A DNA stretch of 6,592 bases from contig CANEUK010000080.1 in NCBI GenBank assembly GCA_947441695.1, forward strand, positions 1-6,592. The letters are read 5' to 3'. Numbering within the stretch: position 1 is the stretch's first letter; every line of letters starts with the position of its first letter. The translations under genes and the position numbers were made by a program. Source of the stretch: Rickettsiales bacterium. Its GTDB lineage: Bacteria; Pseudomonadota; Alphaproteobacteria; Rickettsiales; UBA1997. The notes below the pieces were generated by a model that was not told the origin of the DNA, did no database searches, and worked only from the letters and a program-made list of their open reading frames with translations. This document shows positions 1 through 5,946 of the stretch, one piece after another.

Positions 1-258
1 AATTCCAATGATCAAAATCACCACCGCCAACTCAATTAGCGAAAAAGCGTAAGACTTTTTGGGCGTGGTTGGGGTTTTGAGTTGGGTTTTGAGTGAGTTA
101 ATTGAGTTTGTTTTGGCGGTTTTGGGTGAGTTTGTTAAGGTTTTTTGAAAGATTATTTTAGCAGTTTTGAGTGGGGTTTTGATTGTGGTTTTTAATGTGG
201 TTTTACAAAACATTTTTGACGCAGTTTTTAATAACCTAATTTTAAAGTTTTTTAGCAT
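1..258 (-). CDS. Prepilin-like protein with long Lys/Thr-rich leader, N-terminal part only
   Basis: An open frame starts at the ATG at 256-258, just inside an upstream stop at 262-264, and runs off the left edge after 86 codons. Residues 67-86 read KKSYAFSLIELAVVILIIGI, a class III (type IV pilin/pseudopilin) signal: cleavage site after Ala71, Phe72 as +1, Glu76 as the conserved +5 Glu, then a hydrophobic helix. Ala at -1 is less usual than Gly. By family, such proteins are cut by prepilin peptidase and build pili or type II secretion pseudopili in the inner membrane. The 71-residue leader is odd: usual leaders are about 6-25 residues. It has 16 Lys, one Arg and no acidic residue, in LKTT/IKTP/LKTA-like units. 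The only other in-frame ATG is codon 16, so any start gives a long leader. It lies 27 bp after cycM and may be co-transcribed. The prepilin call is good; the exact function is unknown. Confidence 0.72.
   Translation of the reverse strand, partial: MLKNFKIRLLKTASKMFCKTTLKTTIKTPLKTAKIIFQKTLTNSPKTAKTNSINSLKTQLKTPTTPKKSYAFSLIELAVVILIIGI
71..205 (-). repeat. Degenerate 12-nt repeat tract encoding LKTP-like units
   Basis: On the minus strand, units close to ACTCAAAACCCC recur with about 12-nt periodicity and give Leu/Ile-Lys-Thr-(Thr/Pro/Ala/Gln) peptides. Three consecutive units are LKTT, IKTP and LKTA (residues 22-33), and another two are LKTQ and LKTP (residues 56-63). Copies are diverged, as in an old slippage expansion. 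The tract lies wholly in the leader of the prepilin-like frame and stops before the signal motif. Confidence 0.5.
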
Positions 259-285
259 TTTTTAAAAAAGATTTAATTGTCGAAA

Positions 286-846
286 TTACTTTTGCCCTTG
301 CAAATAAAGCACCACATCGGCGCGATCTTGCGGCTTTTTTAAACCAGCAAAAGCCATTTTGGTTCCGGGTAAATATTCTTTTGGTTTTGTAATAAAAGAA
401 TTAATTGATTCGCTGTCCCAATTTCCGCCTTTGGCTTTCATTGCTTCGGAATAAGAAAAACCCGCAAAAGAACCTCTTTTTCTGCCGACAACGCCATATA
501 AATTTGGCCCAACTCTTGCCGCCTCGCCTTTTGCAATTGAGTGGCACGAAGCGCATTTTTTGAAAATTTTTGTCCCGCGATCAATATCGGCGGTTTTCAT
601 CATGGTGGCTAAATCAACTGGCTTTTCTTCTTTTTTTGCTACTGGTTTTCCGTCGGCCGAAATTTCAATTTCAAAGCCGCGTTTAATCATTTTTTTTTGT
701 TGATAAAGCAAACTGCTGATAAGCGTTGCAGTCAAAGCCAGCAAGATTGCAAAGCCAAAAGCGATGCCCTGAATTTTAAAATCAGCCAATTTAAAATTAC
801 TGATTTTTTTTCTTAGTTGAGAAATTGTTTTTTTGATTTTTTCCAT
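286..846 (-). CDS. cycM: Membrane-anchored c-type cytochrome (CycM-like)
   Basis: A 186-residue protein with a short basic cytoplasmic N-terminus, one hydrophobic segment at about residues 25-47 and a periplasmic class I cytochrome c domain. Heme is attached at CASCH (Cys98, Cys101, His102). The sixth ligand is probably Met164 in the GTKMAFAG motif. RVGPNLYGVVGR (111-122) and the C-terminal helix around YLQGQK are also typical of this family. A CycM-type cytochrome is held by its uncleaved anchor in the inner membrane and carries electrons from the bc1 complex to an aa3-type oxidase. It starts 3 bp after the prs stop, so it is very likely co-transcribed with prs. Start choice: Met at 846, followed by the basic stretch and the anchor expected in the family. 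No damage is visible. Confidence 0.9.
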   Translation of the reverse strand: MEKIKKTISQLRKKISNFKLADFKIQGIAFGFAILLALTATLISSLLYQQKKMIKRGFEIEISADGKPVAKKEEKPVDLATMMKTADIDRGTKIFKKCASCHSIAKGEAARVGPNLYGVVGRKRGSFAGFSYSEAMKAKGGNWDSESINSFITKPKEYLPGTKMAFAGLKKPQDRADVVLYLQGQK

Positions 847-849
847 TTT

Positions 850-1782
850 TTAGTCAAACAAAGTTGAAACAGATTTTTCTTGAGAAATGTTGCGAATAGC
901 TTCGCCAATTAGGTGGGCGATGTTAATAATTTTTACATTTTTTGCCGCCAAGGTTTCTTTGCTGGCTTCAATTGAATTGGTAATTACCAAATTTTTCAAA
1001 GAAGAATTAGCAATTTTTTCTCCAGCTTTTCCCGATAAAACTCCGTGAGTAATATAAGCCGAAACCGAAATCGCACCTTTTTTTATTAGGGCTTGGGCGG
1101 CGTTACACAAAGTTCCGCCCGAATCGACCATGTCGTCAACAATTACACAATTTTTGCCATCAACTTCGCCAATAATATTCATAACCTCGCTAACTCCGGC
1201 GCGCGGGCGACGCTTATCGACAATTGCCAATTCGGCACCAATTTTGCTGGCAATTGCTCGAGCGCGCACAAGTCCGCCAACGTCTGGCGAAACTACGACC
1301 AAATTTTCTAAATCAAAATTTTGCTTGATGTGGCGTACAAAAACTGGCGCGGCGTAAAGATTATCAAGCGGAATGTCAAAAAATCCCTGAATTTGTCCAG
1401 CGTGTAAATCAACCGTCAAAACCCGATCTGCGCCAGCCGAAGTAATTAAATTTGCCACAAGTTTGGCAGAAATTGGCGTGCGCGGCGCGGCTTTGCGGTC
1501 TTGTCTGGCGTAGCCAAAATAAGGAATTACTGCGGTGATTCTTTTTGCCGAAGCGCGACGAAGCGCGTCAATTGCAATCAACAATTCCATGATGTTGTCA
1601 TTGGCAGGATAAGAAGTTGATTGAATCACAAAAATATCTTCGCCGCGCACGTTTTCTTTAATTTCAACAAAAATTTCTTTGTCGGCAAATTTTTTTACTT
1701 CGGCGTCAATTAGCTTTAAACCCAAGTAATTGGTGATTTCTTGCGACAAAATTGGATTACTGTTGCAGGCGAGAAGTTTCAT
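850..1782 (-). CDS. prs: Ribose-phosphate pyrophosphokinase (PRPP synthetase, class I)
   Basis: A 310-residue protein, the normal length for class I enzymes, which transfer pyrophosphate from ATP to ribose 5-phosphate to make PRPP in the cytosol for purine, pyrimidine, histidine and NAD synthesis. Visible motifs: the flexible-loop region YFGYARQDRK (88-97), the metal/ATP region DLHAGQIQGFF (125-135), catalytic KRR (Lys190 with 191-192), and the PRPP-binding loop VIVDDMVDSGGT (213-224) with its two acidic residues and the SGGT turn. The start Met at 1782 is directly followed by KLLACNSNP, matching the family N-terminus. It has no clear Shine-Dalgarno, as with most genes here. It leads a minus-strand cluster with cycM 3 bp downstream. 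All core motifs are intact, so the enzyme should be active. Confidence 0.96.
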   Translation of the reverse strand: MKLLACNSNPILSQEITNYLGLKLIDAEVKKFADKEIFVEIKENVRGEDIFVIQSTSYPANDNIMELLIAIDALRRASAKRITAVIPYFGYARQDRKAAPRTPISAKLVANLITSAGADRVLTVDLHAGQIQGFFDIPLDNLYAAPVFVRHIKQNFDLENLVVVSPDVGGLVRARAIASKIGAELAIVDKRRPRAGVSEVMNIIGEVDGKNCVIVDDMVDSGGTLCNAAQALIKKGAISVSAYITHGVLSGKAGEKIANSSLKNLVITNSIEASKETLAAKNVKIINIAHLIGEAIRNISQEKSVSTLFD

Positions 1783-1866
1783 TTTTTTGATTTGAATTTT
1801 TAACTTGAAGAGAAGAAAAAGTATTTTGTTTAAAATCTATACTCAAACTGATTCAAAATTTGGATT

Positions 1867-1894
1867 TTTATAAAAACTAAAAATCTGTTGCGAA
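1867..1894 (-). promoter_or_regulatory. Weak candidate sigma-70 promoter for prs-cycM
   Basis: On the minus strand, TTCGCA (1889-1894; four of six match TTGACA) is followed after 16 bp by TATAAA (1867-1872; five of six match TATAAT). It sits about 85 bp upstream of the prs start and is oriented toward it. In DNA this AT-rich, -10-like words are common by chance, so this is only a candidate. A second -10-like word, TATAGA, lies closer to prs but has no good -35 partner. Confidence 0.22.
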
Positions 1895-1936
1895 TGCAAT
1901 AATTCACTCGCTACAAAAGCAATTCAGAATCAACCA

Positions 1937-1959
1937 AAATTCGACTACAAGTCGAATTT
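1937..1959. promoter_or_regulatory. Perfect 9-bp palindrome, possible operator
   Basis: AAATTCGAC (1937-1945) and GTCGAATTT (1951-1959) are exact reverse complements around a 5-nt spacer TACAA. Neither side is followed by a T run, so it does not look like an intrinsic terminator, and no gene ends here. Its place between two divergent promoters fits an operator or a structured leader. The partial copy ACAAGTCGAA at 1996-2005 strengthens the idea of a repeated binding word, but no regulator is identified. Confidence 0.35.
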
Positions 1960-2030
1960 GATAAAGTATAAAAAAAGAACCGCACTATTCTAATCACAAG
2001 TCGAAATATCAACTTTTTTTTCCAATTAAA

Positions 2031-2465
2031 ATGCCCGAAATTGAAACTTACGACTTAATAAAAATTTTACATATTGTTGCCGTAATTTCTTGGATGGCTG
2101 GTCTTTTATATTTGCCAAGAATTTTTGTTTATCACGCCCAAGTTGCCCTGAACTCTGAAAGTGACAAACTTTTTCAAATTATGGAGCGTCGTTTGCTCAA
2201 ATTTATTATGACTCCCGCCATGATTTTAAGCTTTATTTTTGGGCTTTATATGGCGAGTGAAATTGGTTTTGAATTTGTTTGGCTACACATAAAAATCACG
2301 TTGGTTTTAGTGCTGGCTGGCTTTCATGGATTTTTGTCGCGCTGCGCTAAAAATTTTGCCAAAGGCGAAAATAAACGTAGCCAAAAATTCTTTCGCATTA
2401 TCAACGAAGTTCCAACAATTCTGATGATTGCAATTGTTGCATTGGTAATTTTAAAACCATTTTAA
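2031..2465 (+). CDS. hemJ: Protoporphyrinogen IX oxidase HemJ
   Basis: A 144-residue membrane protein of the HemJ family (formerly UPF0093), which oxidises protoporphyrinogen IX to protoporphyrin IX, the penultimate step of heme synthesis, in the inner membrane. Four hydrophobic segments are visible at about residues 8-29, 58-77, 84-104 and 124-142. Signature features are the N-terminal LKILHIVAVISWMAGLLYLP with His14 (the conserved, heme-associated His) and Trp21, YH at 34-35, WLHIKI with His86 and Lys88, and the C-terminal FRIINEVP (121-128). Length fits the family. The start Met at 2031 is followed at once by a short polar stretch and the first helix. It is the first gene of a plus-strand operon, with the dipeptidase gene 1 bp after its stop. 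It complements the cytochrome gene thematically, but the two are divergently transcribed. Confidence 0.93.
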   Translation: MPEIETYDLIKILHIVAVISWMAGLLYLPRIFVYHAQVALNSESDKLFQIMERRLLKFIMTPAMILSFIFGLYMASEIGFEFVWLHIKITLVLVLAGFHGFLSRCAKNFAKGENKRSQKFFRIINEVPTILMIAIVALVILKPF

Positions 2466-2466
2466 G

Positions 2467-3021
2467 GTGAAAAATTTAACAAAAATAACCGCGCCAAAGT
2501 TTGACGTGATCTTTGATTTGCGCTACGCCAGCACCAACAACGTTTGCGCGCAAAAACTTTATGCTTACGAATTTTGTTATTTACACGAAGCAGCAATTGA
2601 ACCTTTGCAACGCGCCATTTTAGCAGCAAAAAATTTGGGTTTAAAAATTAAAATTTTTGACGCTTTTCGCCCAGTTGAAGTGCAAAAATTTATGTTCAAA
2701 AAATTTTCAGACGGAGATTTTATTTCTAACCCGGTTAGTGGATCAATTCCGCATTGTCGTGGCGTTGCCATTGATTTAACTTTGTGCGATTTGCATGGAA
2801 ACGAGCTAGAAATGGGAACTGATTTTGACGATTTTTCTGATTTGGCTTCTCATAACTGTTCTAAAATTTCTAGCGAAGCGCAACGAAATCGCCTGATTTT
2901 ATTGGGCTTGATGACTATTTCTGGCTTTGATTATTACTCAAAAGAATGGTGGCATTATCAACTTTTTAATCCTCGTGAATATGAAGTTGTAAAAACTGCG
3001 CAAGGAATGGTGGCGGTTTAA
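2467..3021 (+). CDS. ddpX: D-alanyl-D-alanine dipeptidase (VanX/DdpX family)
   Basis: A 184-residue zinc dipeptidase of the M15 peptidase family, which hydrolyses D-Ala-D-Ala. Zinc ligands are visible: His96 and Asp103 in SGSIPHCRGVAID (the SxHxxGxAxD motif) and His163 in EWWHY, with Glu160 as general base. Arg68 in DAFRP matches the substrate-binding Arg of VanX. There is no signal peptide, so it should be cytoplasmic, as expected for the family. The GTG at 2467, one base after the hemJ stop, is the best start: KNLTKITAPKF leads directly into the conserved FDLRYAS region. Probably translationally coupled to hemJ. No vanA/vanH-like ligase or dehydrogenase is nearby, so wall-dipeptide recycling or turnover is more likely than glycopeptide resistance. 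That role is inferred. Confidence 0.92.
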   Translation: MKNLTKITAPKFDVIFDLRYASTNNVCAQKLYAYEFCYLHEAAIEPLQRAILAAKNLGLKIKIFDAFRPVEVQKFMFKKFSDGDFISNPVSGSIPHCRGVAIDLTLCDLHGNELEMGTDFDDFSDLASHNCSKISSEAQRNRLILLGLMTISGFDYYSKEWWHYQLFNPREYEVVKTAQGMVAV

Positions 3022-3023
3022 AA

Positions 3024-4445
3024 ATGAAATTTTCTGACCTAAATTTTAACAATCATTTTGAAAAATTGGGTAAAGATTTTTTTTCTAAAATCACGCCAAA
3101 ACCTCTGGAAGAAAGCCGAATTGTCGCCTACAGCGCAAAAGCTTGCGAGCTTATAAATCTTGATGAAAAAGAATTTTTAAATACCGATTTTTGTGATTTT
3201 TTTTCTGCAAAAAAAACCCACCCAAATTTTTGCAATCTTTCCGCGATTTATGCTGGTCATCAATTTGGTTATTTTGTTTCGCAACTTGGCGATGGCCGCG
3301 CTTGCTTGCTTTCGCAAATTACCAATCAAAAAAATGAAAGCTTTGATTTGGTTTTAAAAGGCTGCGGCCTTACGCCTTATTCGCGCCAAGGCGATGGAAA
3401 AGCAGTTTTACGCTCGTCAATTCGCGAGTTTTTAATTTCTGAAAGTATGTTTGCCTTAAACATTCCAACTTCGCGCGCTTTGTGTTTGATTGCTTCGAAC
3501 GAAAAAGTTTATCGCGACGGATTAGAAAAAGCGGCGCAAATAATTCGTCTTGCGCCAAGTCACGTAAGATTTGGCAGCTTTGAACTATTTTTTTATCGCA
3601 AACAAAATCAGCAAATAAAAATTTTGACTGATTATGTAATTTCAAAATATTTTCCCCAAACAAAAAATTACTCTGATTTTTTGGCAAATGTCGTTGAATC
3701 AACCGCCAAAATGATTGCAAAATGGCAAGCAATTGGATTTTGCCACGGAGTTATGAATACCGACAATATGTCAATTCACGGTATCACTTTTGATTATGGG
3801 CCTTTTGGTTTTTTGGATGAGTTTAATCGAAATCACATTTGCAATAGTTCCGACCATTTAGGGCGTTATTCTTTTGCCAATCAACCCGCAATTGGGTTTT
3901 GGAATTTGCACGCTTTTGCCATTACGCTTTCAAGTTTGATTGAACCAGAAGAGCAGAAAAAAATTTTAGAAAACTACGAACAAATTTTTTTGAATGAATA
4001 TCACCAATTAATGGCGCAAAAGCTTGGATTTATTGGCTTTGACGATGAAGTAAAAAGCTTGATTTACCAAATTTTAGATTTGCTTGAAAAACACAAAATC
4101 GATTACACGATTTTTTTTCGCCAACTGGCTAATCAAACTTCTAAAAATTGCCAAAATAACGAACTAAAAAACTGGAATAATCAATATTTTCAACTTTTAA
4201 AAAGTAAAAATATTCAAAACCCAGAACGAAAAAATCTTATGAATTCGGTAAATCCTAAATTTATTTTAAGAAATTATTTGCTACAAAACGCCATTCAAAA
4301 AGCCGAATTAGAAAATGATTTTAGCGAGGTAAAAAACTTACAAAAAATCATGCAAAATCCTTTCGACGAGCAAAACGAGTTTGATTTTTACGCCAAAATT
4401 CCGCCAATTTGGGCAAAAGAAATTAAAATTTCTTGTTCAAGTTAA
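3024..4445 (+). CDS. selO: Protein adenylyltransferase SelO (YdiU/UPF0061)
   Basis: A 473-residue pseudokinase-fold enzyme that transfers AMP from ATP to Ser/Thr/Tyr of target proteins. E. coli SelO, of very similar length, AMPylates redox proteins such as glutaredoxin and is linked to oxidative stress. Visible motifs: YAGHQFGYF (76-84), QLGDGRA (87-93), nucleotide-binding LKGCGLTPYSRQGDGKAVLR (111-130) with Lys112, SSIREFL (131-137), and the active site HGVMNTDNMSIHG (241-253) with Asp247 and metal ligand Asn248, followed by DYGPFGF with Asp257. The protein ends in Cys-Ser-Ser. Cys471 is the position held by selenocysteine in eukaryotic SelO. Cys273 is well placed to form the regulatory disulfide described for E. 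coli. The gene starts 2 bp after the dipeptidase stop, ending the operon. No clear terminator follows. Confidence 0.96.
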   Translation: MKFSDLNFNNHFEKLGKDFFSKITPKPLEESRIVAYSAKACELINLDEKEFLNTDFCDFFSAKKTHPNFCNLSAIYAGHQFGYFVSQLGDGRACLLSQITNQKNESFDLVLKGCGLTPYSRQGDGKAVLRSSIREFLISESMFALNIPTSRALCLIASNEKVYRDGLEKAAQIIRLAPSHVRFGSFELFFYRKQNQQIKILTDYVISKYFPQTKNYSDFLANVVESTAKMIAKWQAIGFCHGVMNTDNMSIHGITFDYGPFGFLDEFNRNHICNSSDHLGRYSFANQPAIGFWNLHAFAITLSSLIEPEEQKKILENYEQIFLNEYHQLMAQKLGFIGFDDEVKSLIYQILDLLEKHKIDYTIFFRQLANQTSKNCQNNELKNWNNQYFQLLKSKNIQNPERKNLMNSVNPKFILRNYLLQNAIQKAELENDFSEVKNLQKIMQNPFDEQNEFDFYAKIPPIWAKEIKISCSS

Positions 4446-4700
4446 CTTTAAGAAAAAGTCTAAATTTTATTAACTTTTAATCAAAAAATCGCCGCATCCA
4501 TAATGGTAATTTCGCTAATTACTGGCGGTTTGTTTTCGTCGCCTCTTTTTTGCATTAAATCGGCTACAAATTTATAGGCTTGAAGCGATTTTTTTTGGTT
4601 AATTTTTTCGAGCAATTGTACCAAAATAAATTTGCGCCCGCCAATTTCTTTTTTTTCGGACTTCCTTTGATCCAGCATCTGCGAATCGGCGCTAAAAGAA

Positions 4701-4847
4701 TTACCCTCCCTTTGCGGGTGGGTAAAATCTTGCGCAGTAAGATTTTGGGAGGGATCGAAAAATTTAATATCTTTTTCGTTTTTTAGATTTTGACCCCCCA
4801 CCGAAGCAATCAAAGCTTGCTTCGACTCCCCCGCAAGGGGGGAGTGA
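4701..4847. repeat. In-frame palindromic element with 23-bp imperfect terminal inverted repeats (RPE-like)
   Basis: The two ends, 4701-4723 and 4825-4847, are inverted repeats matching at 17 of 23 positions, and each contains a C-run/G-run that can fold on itself. The right end is a hairpin, ACTCCCCC with GGGGGAGT around GCAAG. Internal hairpins are CGAAGCAA/TTGCTTCG (4802-4824) and AAAATCTT/AAGATTTT (4724-4746), the latter enclosed by CCCTCCC/GGGAGGG (4704-4753). Its GC-rich ends contrast with the AT-rich gene. The length, 147 bp, is exactly 49 codons, and it is open in the methylase frame, translating from HSPLAGES to THPQREGN. In-frame palindromic insertions of this size in coding genes are known as Rickettsia palindromic elements. 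The resemblance is in behaviour; I cannot name a family. Confidence 0.75.
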
Positions 4848-5014
4848 TTAGATCGAGCCTTTTTAATTTCTTCTTGATTTAGCTCCATCACCGCTTGCGC
4901 CGTGGTGCCAGAACCCGCGAAGAAATCGAGGATTATGTCGTTTGGTTTAGTTGAGATTTGAAGAATTCGCTTGATAAGTGGGGTTGGTTTTCGCGTGTCA
5001 AAAACAGCTTCATT

Positions 5015-5021
5015 AAAAAAA
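5015..5021. repeat. Homopolymer A7 at the methylase frameshift
   Basis: On the minus strand this is T7 following AAAG. With seven T the frame leaves the Mod-like sequence (reading VFLMKLFLTREN). With eight T it would continue K-V-F-F-N-E-A-V-F-D-T-R-K-P and rejoin the frame of FAGSGTT. One base in this run therefore accounts for the break. It could be a fixed mutation, slippage-based phase variation or a sequencing error. Confidence 0.7.
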
Positions 5022-5205
5022 CTTTAATTTCGTCTTTTGCATTCGCGTTGTTTGAACAATTATCCCAAATTGTTTCTGGGATAGAGCCTTTATTTTCATA
5101 TAAAAATAGTTTTCTATAAAGCCTGTTTTCAGTGCAAACAAGCTTTTCGTCTTCGTCTAAAGACTTCATTGTATCAATTGAAATTAGCCAAGATTGTTTT
5201 TCGCT

Positions 5206-5859
5206 TTCGGCAAAATTGTTGACAAAATAATTTACCGCAATTCAACAATTCCAACCGCTCTCACCAAAGAATTTACAACTTACGCCGATAATCAAAACGG
5301 CATGAAATTTCGTATTGTTCAAGGCGAGCGCGAATTGGCGGCTGATTGTCGTAGTTTGGCAGAATTTGAAATCAAAAATATTCCCGCAATGGCCGCAGGA
5401 TTGGCGCGCGTTGCCGTAACTTTCAAAGTTGATGCTGACGGACTTTTAACCGTCACCGCTGAAGAAAAAATTACCAAACAAAAACAAGAAATTATCGTTA
5501 AACCAAGCTATTCTTTGGATGAAAATGAAATCAAAAAAATGCTGCTTGATTCGTTAAAAAATTCTAAATCCGATGTTGAAAATCGATTGTTAATTGAAGC
5601 AAGAACCGCAAACGCCAAAGACATTACAATCGTCAAACAAGATTTAGAAAAATTTTCTGATTTCCTCACTGCAAATGAAAAAAAATTAATCAAAGAAAAT
5701 TTACAGATTTTAGAAAACCTACTAGCCCAAAAAGCATCGCGAGACTCAATTTTAGAAGCGCAAACTCAACTTGGTAAAGCCGCGGAAAATTTAGTTTTAC
5801 GCAAAGTAAATGCGGTTTTAAATGCCAAAATCGCTGGCAAAAAAATTGATGAAATTTAG
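5206..5859 (+). pseudogene. hscA: 5'-truncated hscA: substrate-binding half of the Fe-S cluster chaperone
   Basis: The frame matches HscA from GKIVDKIIYRNSTIP onward to its normal C-terminus, with no internal stop. HscA-type (not DnaK-type) signatures are VQGERELAADCRSLAEFEI, VTFKVDADGLLTVTAEEK and IVKPSYSLDENEI, followed by the helical lid. About 215 residues remain of a family near 616 (E. coli), so the whole N-terminal ATPase domain, roughly 390-400 residues, is absent. HscA with HscB helps move Fe-S clusters from IscU; without the ATPase it cannot cycle. No natural start exists: the first in-frame candidate is a TTG at 5194 whose first codons are not HscA, and the first in-frame ATG is inside the beta domain. 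The sequence loses HscA identity at about 5206, where the opposing methylase fragment begins. The expected fdx does not follow. Confidence 0.88.
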
Positions 5860-5914
5860 TTTTATACCCAAAAAGGATGAGATTATTAAAAGCGGCAAAT
5901 CAAAATTTCCAAAA

Positions 5915-5946
5915 CCCCGCCCATTATTCACCCATTATTCACGGGG
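5915..5946 (-). terminator. Weak candidate hairpin terminator containing an 11-bp tandem repeat
   Basis: CCCCG (5915-5919) and CGGGG (5942-5946) enclose a tandem duplication of CCCATTATTCA (5920-5930 and 5931-5941). Read on the minus strand, the 5-bp stem is followed by TTTT, and it lies 10 bp past the ankyrin stop, so it could weakly terminate that gene. The 22-nt loop is long and the T run short. In the plus direction, for hscA, there is no T run. Confidence 0.3.

Larger units (their letters stand above)
1783..2030. other. Divergent intergenic region between prs and hemJ
   Basis: These 248 bp separate the minus-strand prs cluster from the plus-strand hemJ operon, so promoters for both are expected here. 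I see no plausible reading frame, tRNA or riboswitch-like structure. Its clear structure is a perfect palindrome at 1937-1959. The word ACAAGTCGAA occurs at 1947-1956, partly inside that palindrome, and again at 1996-2005, 49 bp downstream and 26 bp before the hemJ ATG. I find no convincing -35/-10 pair for hemJ. Confidence 0.6.
4481..5211 (-). pseudogene. Broken beta-class adenine DNA methyltransferase (type III Mod-like) fragment
   Basis: Read on the minus strand, the upstream part carries SIPETIWDN and NANAKDEIK. After a one-base shift at the A/T run 5015-5021, the frame continues NEAVFDTRKPTPLIKRIL, then ILDFFAGSGTTAQAV with the SAM-binding FxGxG motif (4901-4930), and later GGRKFILVQLLEKI. 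This order is that of type III Mod-like N6-adenine methyltransferases, which methylate one strand of a restriction-modification site. The catalytic DPPY motif and everything N-terminal are missing: the frame stops being Mod-like near 5211 and hits a stop at 5242-5244. A 49-codon palindromic element (4701-4847) sits between VMELNQEE and GGRKF. The C-terminus ends early, with ISEITIMDAAIF replacing the expected longer tail. No res gene is present. Functional activity is very unlikely. Confidence 0.85.

Noticed and set aside
1093..1357. Plus-strand open frames of about 72-75 codons
   Set aside because: They lie antisense within prs, whose motifs are intact, and match nothing I recognise.
2577..2771. 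Minus-strand open frame of 64 codons
   Set aside because: Antisense within the dipeptidase gene, over its zinc-binding motif; a shadow frame.
3370..3732. Minus-strand open frame of 120 codons
   Set aside because: Antisense within the conserved SelO core; no family features and no independent start signals.
4439..4448. AAGTTAACTT palindrome at the selO end as a terminator
   Set aside because: Ten-base AT-rich palindrome with no loop and no following T run; expected by chance here.
4580..4786. Plus-strand open frame of 68 codons
   Set aside because: Antisense to the methylase fragment and crosses into the palindromic element; Phe-rich composition simply mirrors Lys codons on the other strand.
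5194..5205. TTG at 5194 as a genuine start for a short HscA-like protein
   Set aside because: The first codons (LFFAF) are not HscA and overlap the methylase fragment; the ATPase domain is absent, so a pseudogene is the better call.
5508..5693. Minus-strand open frame of 61 codons
   Set aside because: Antisense within the HscA lid region.
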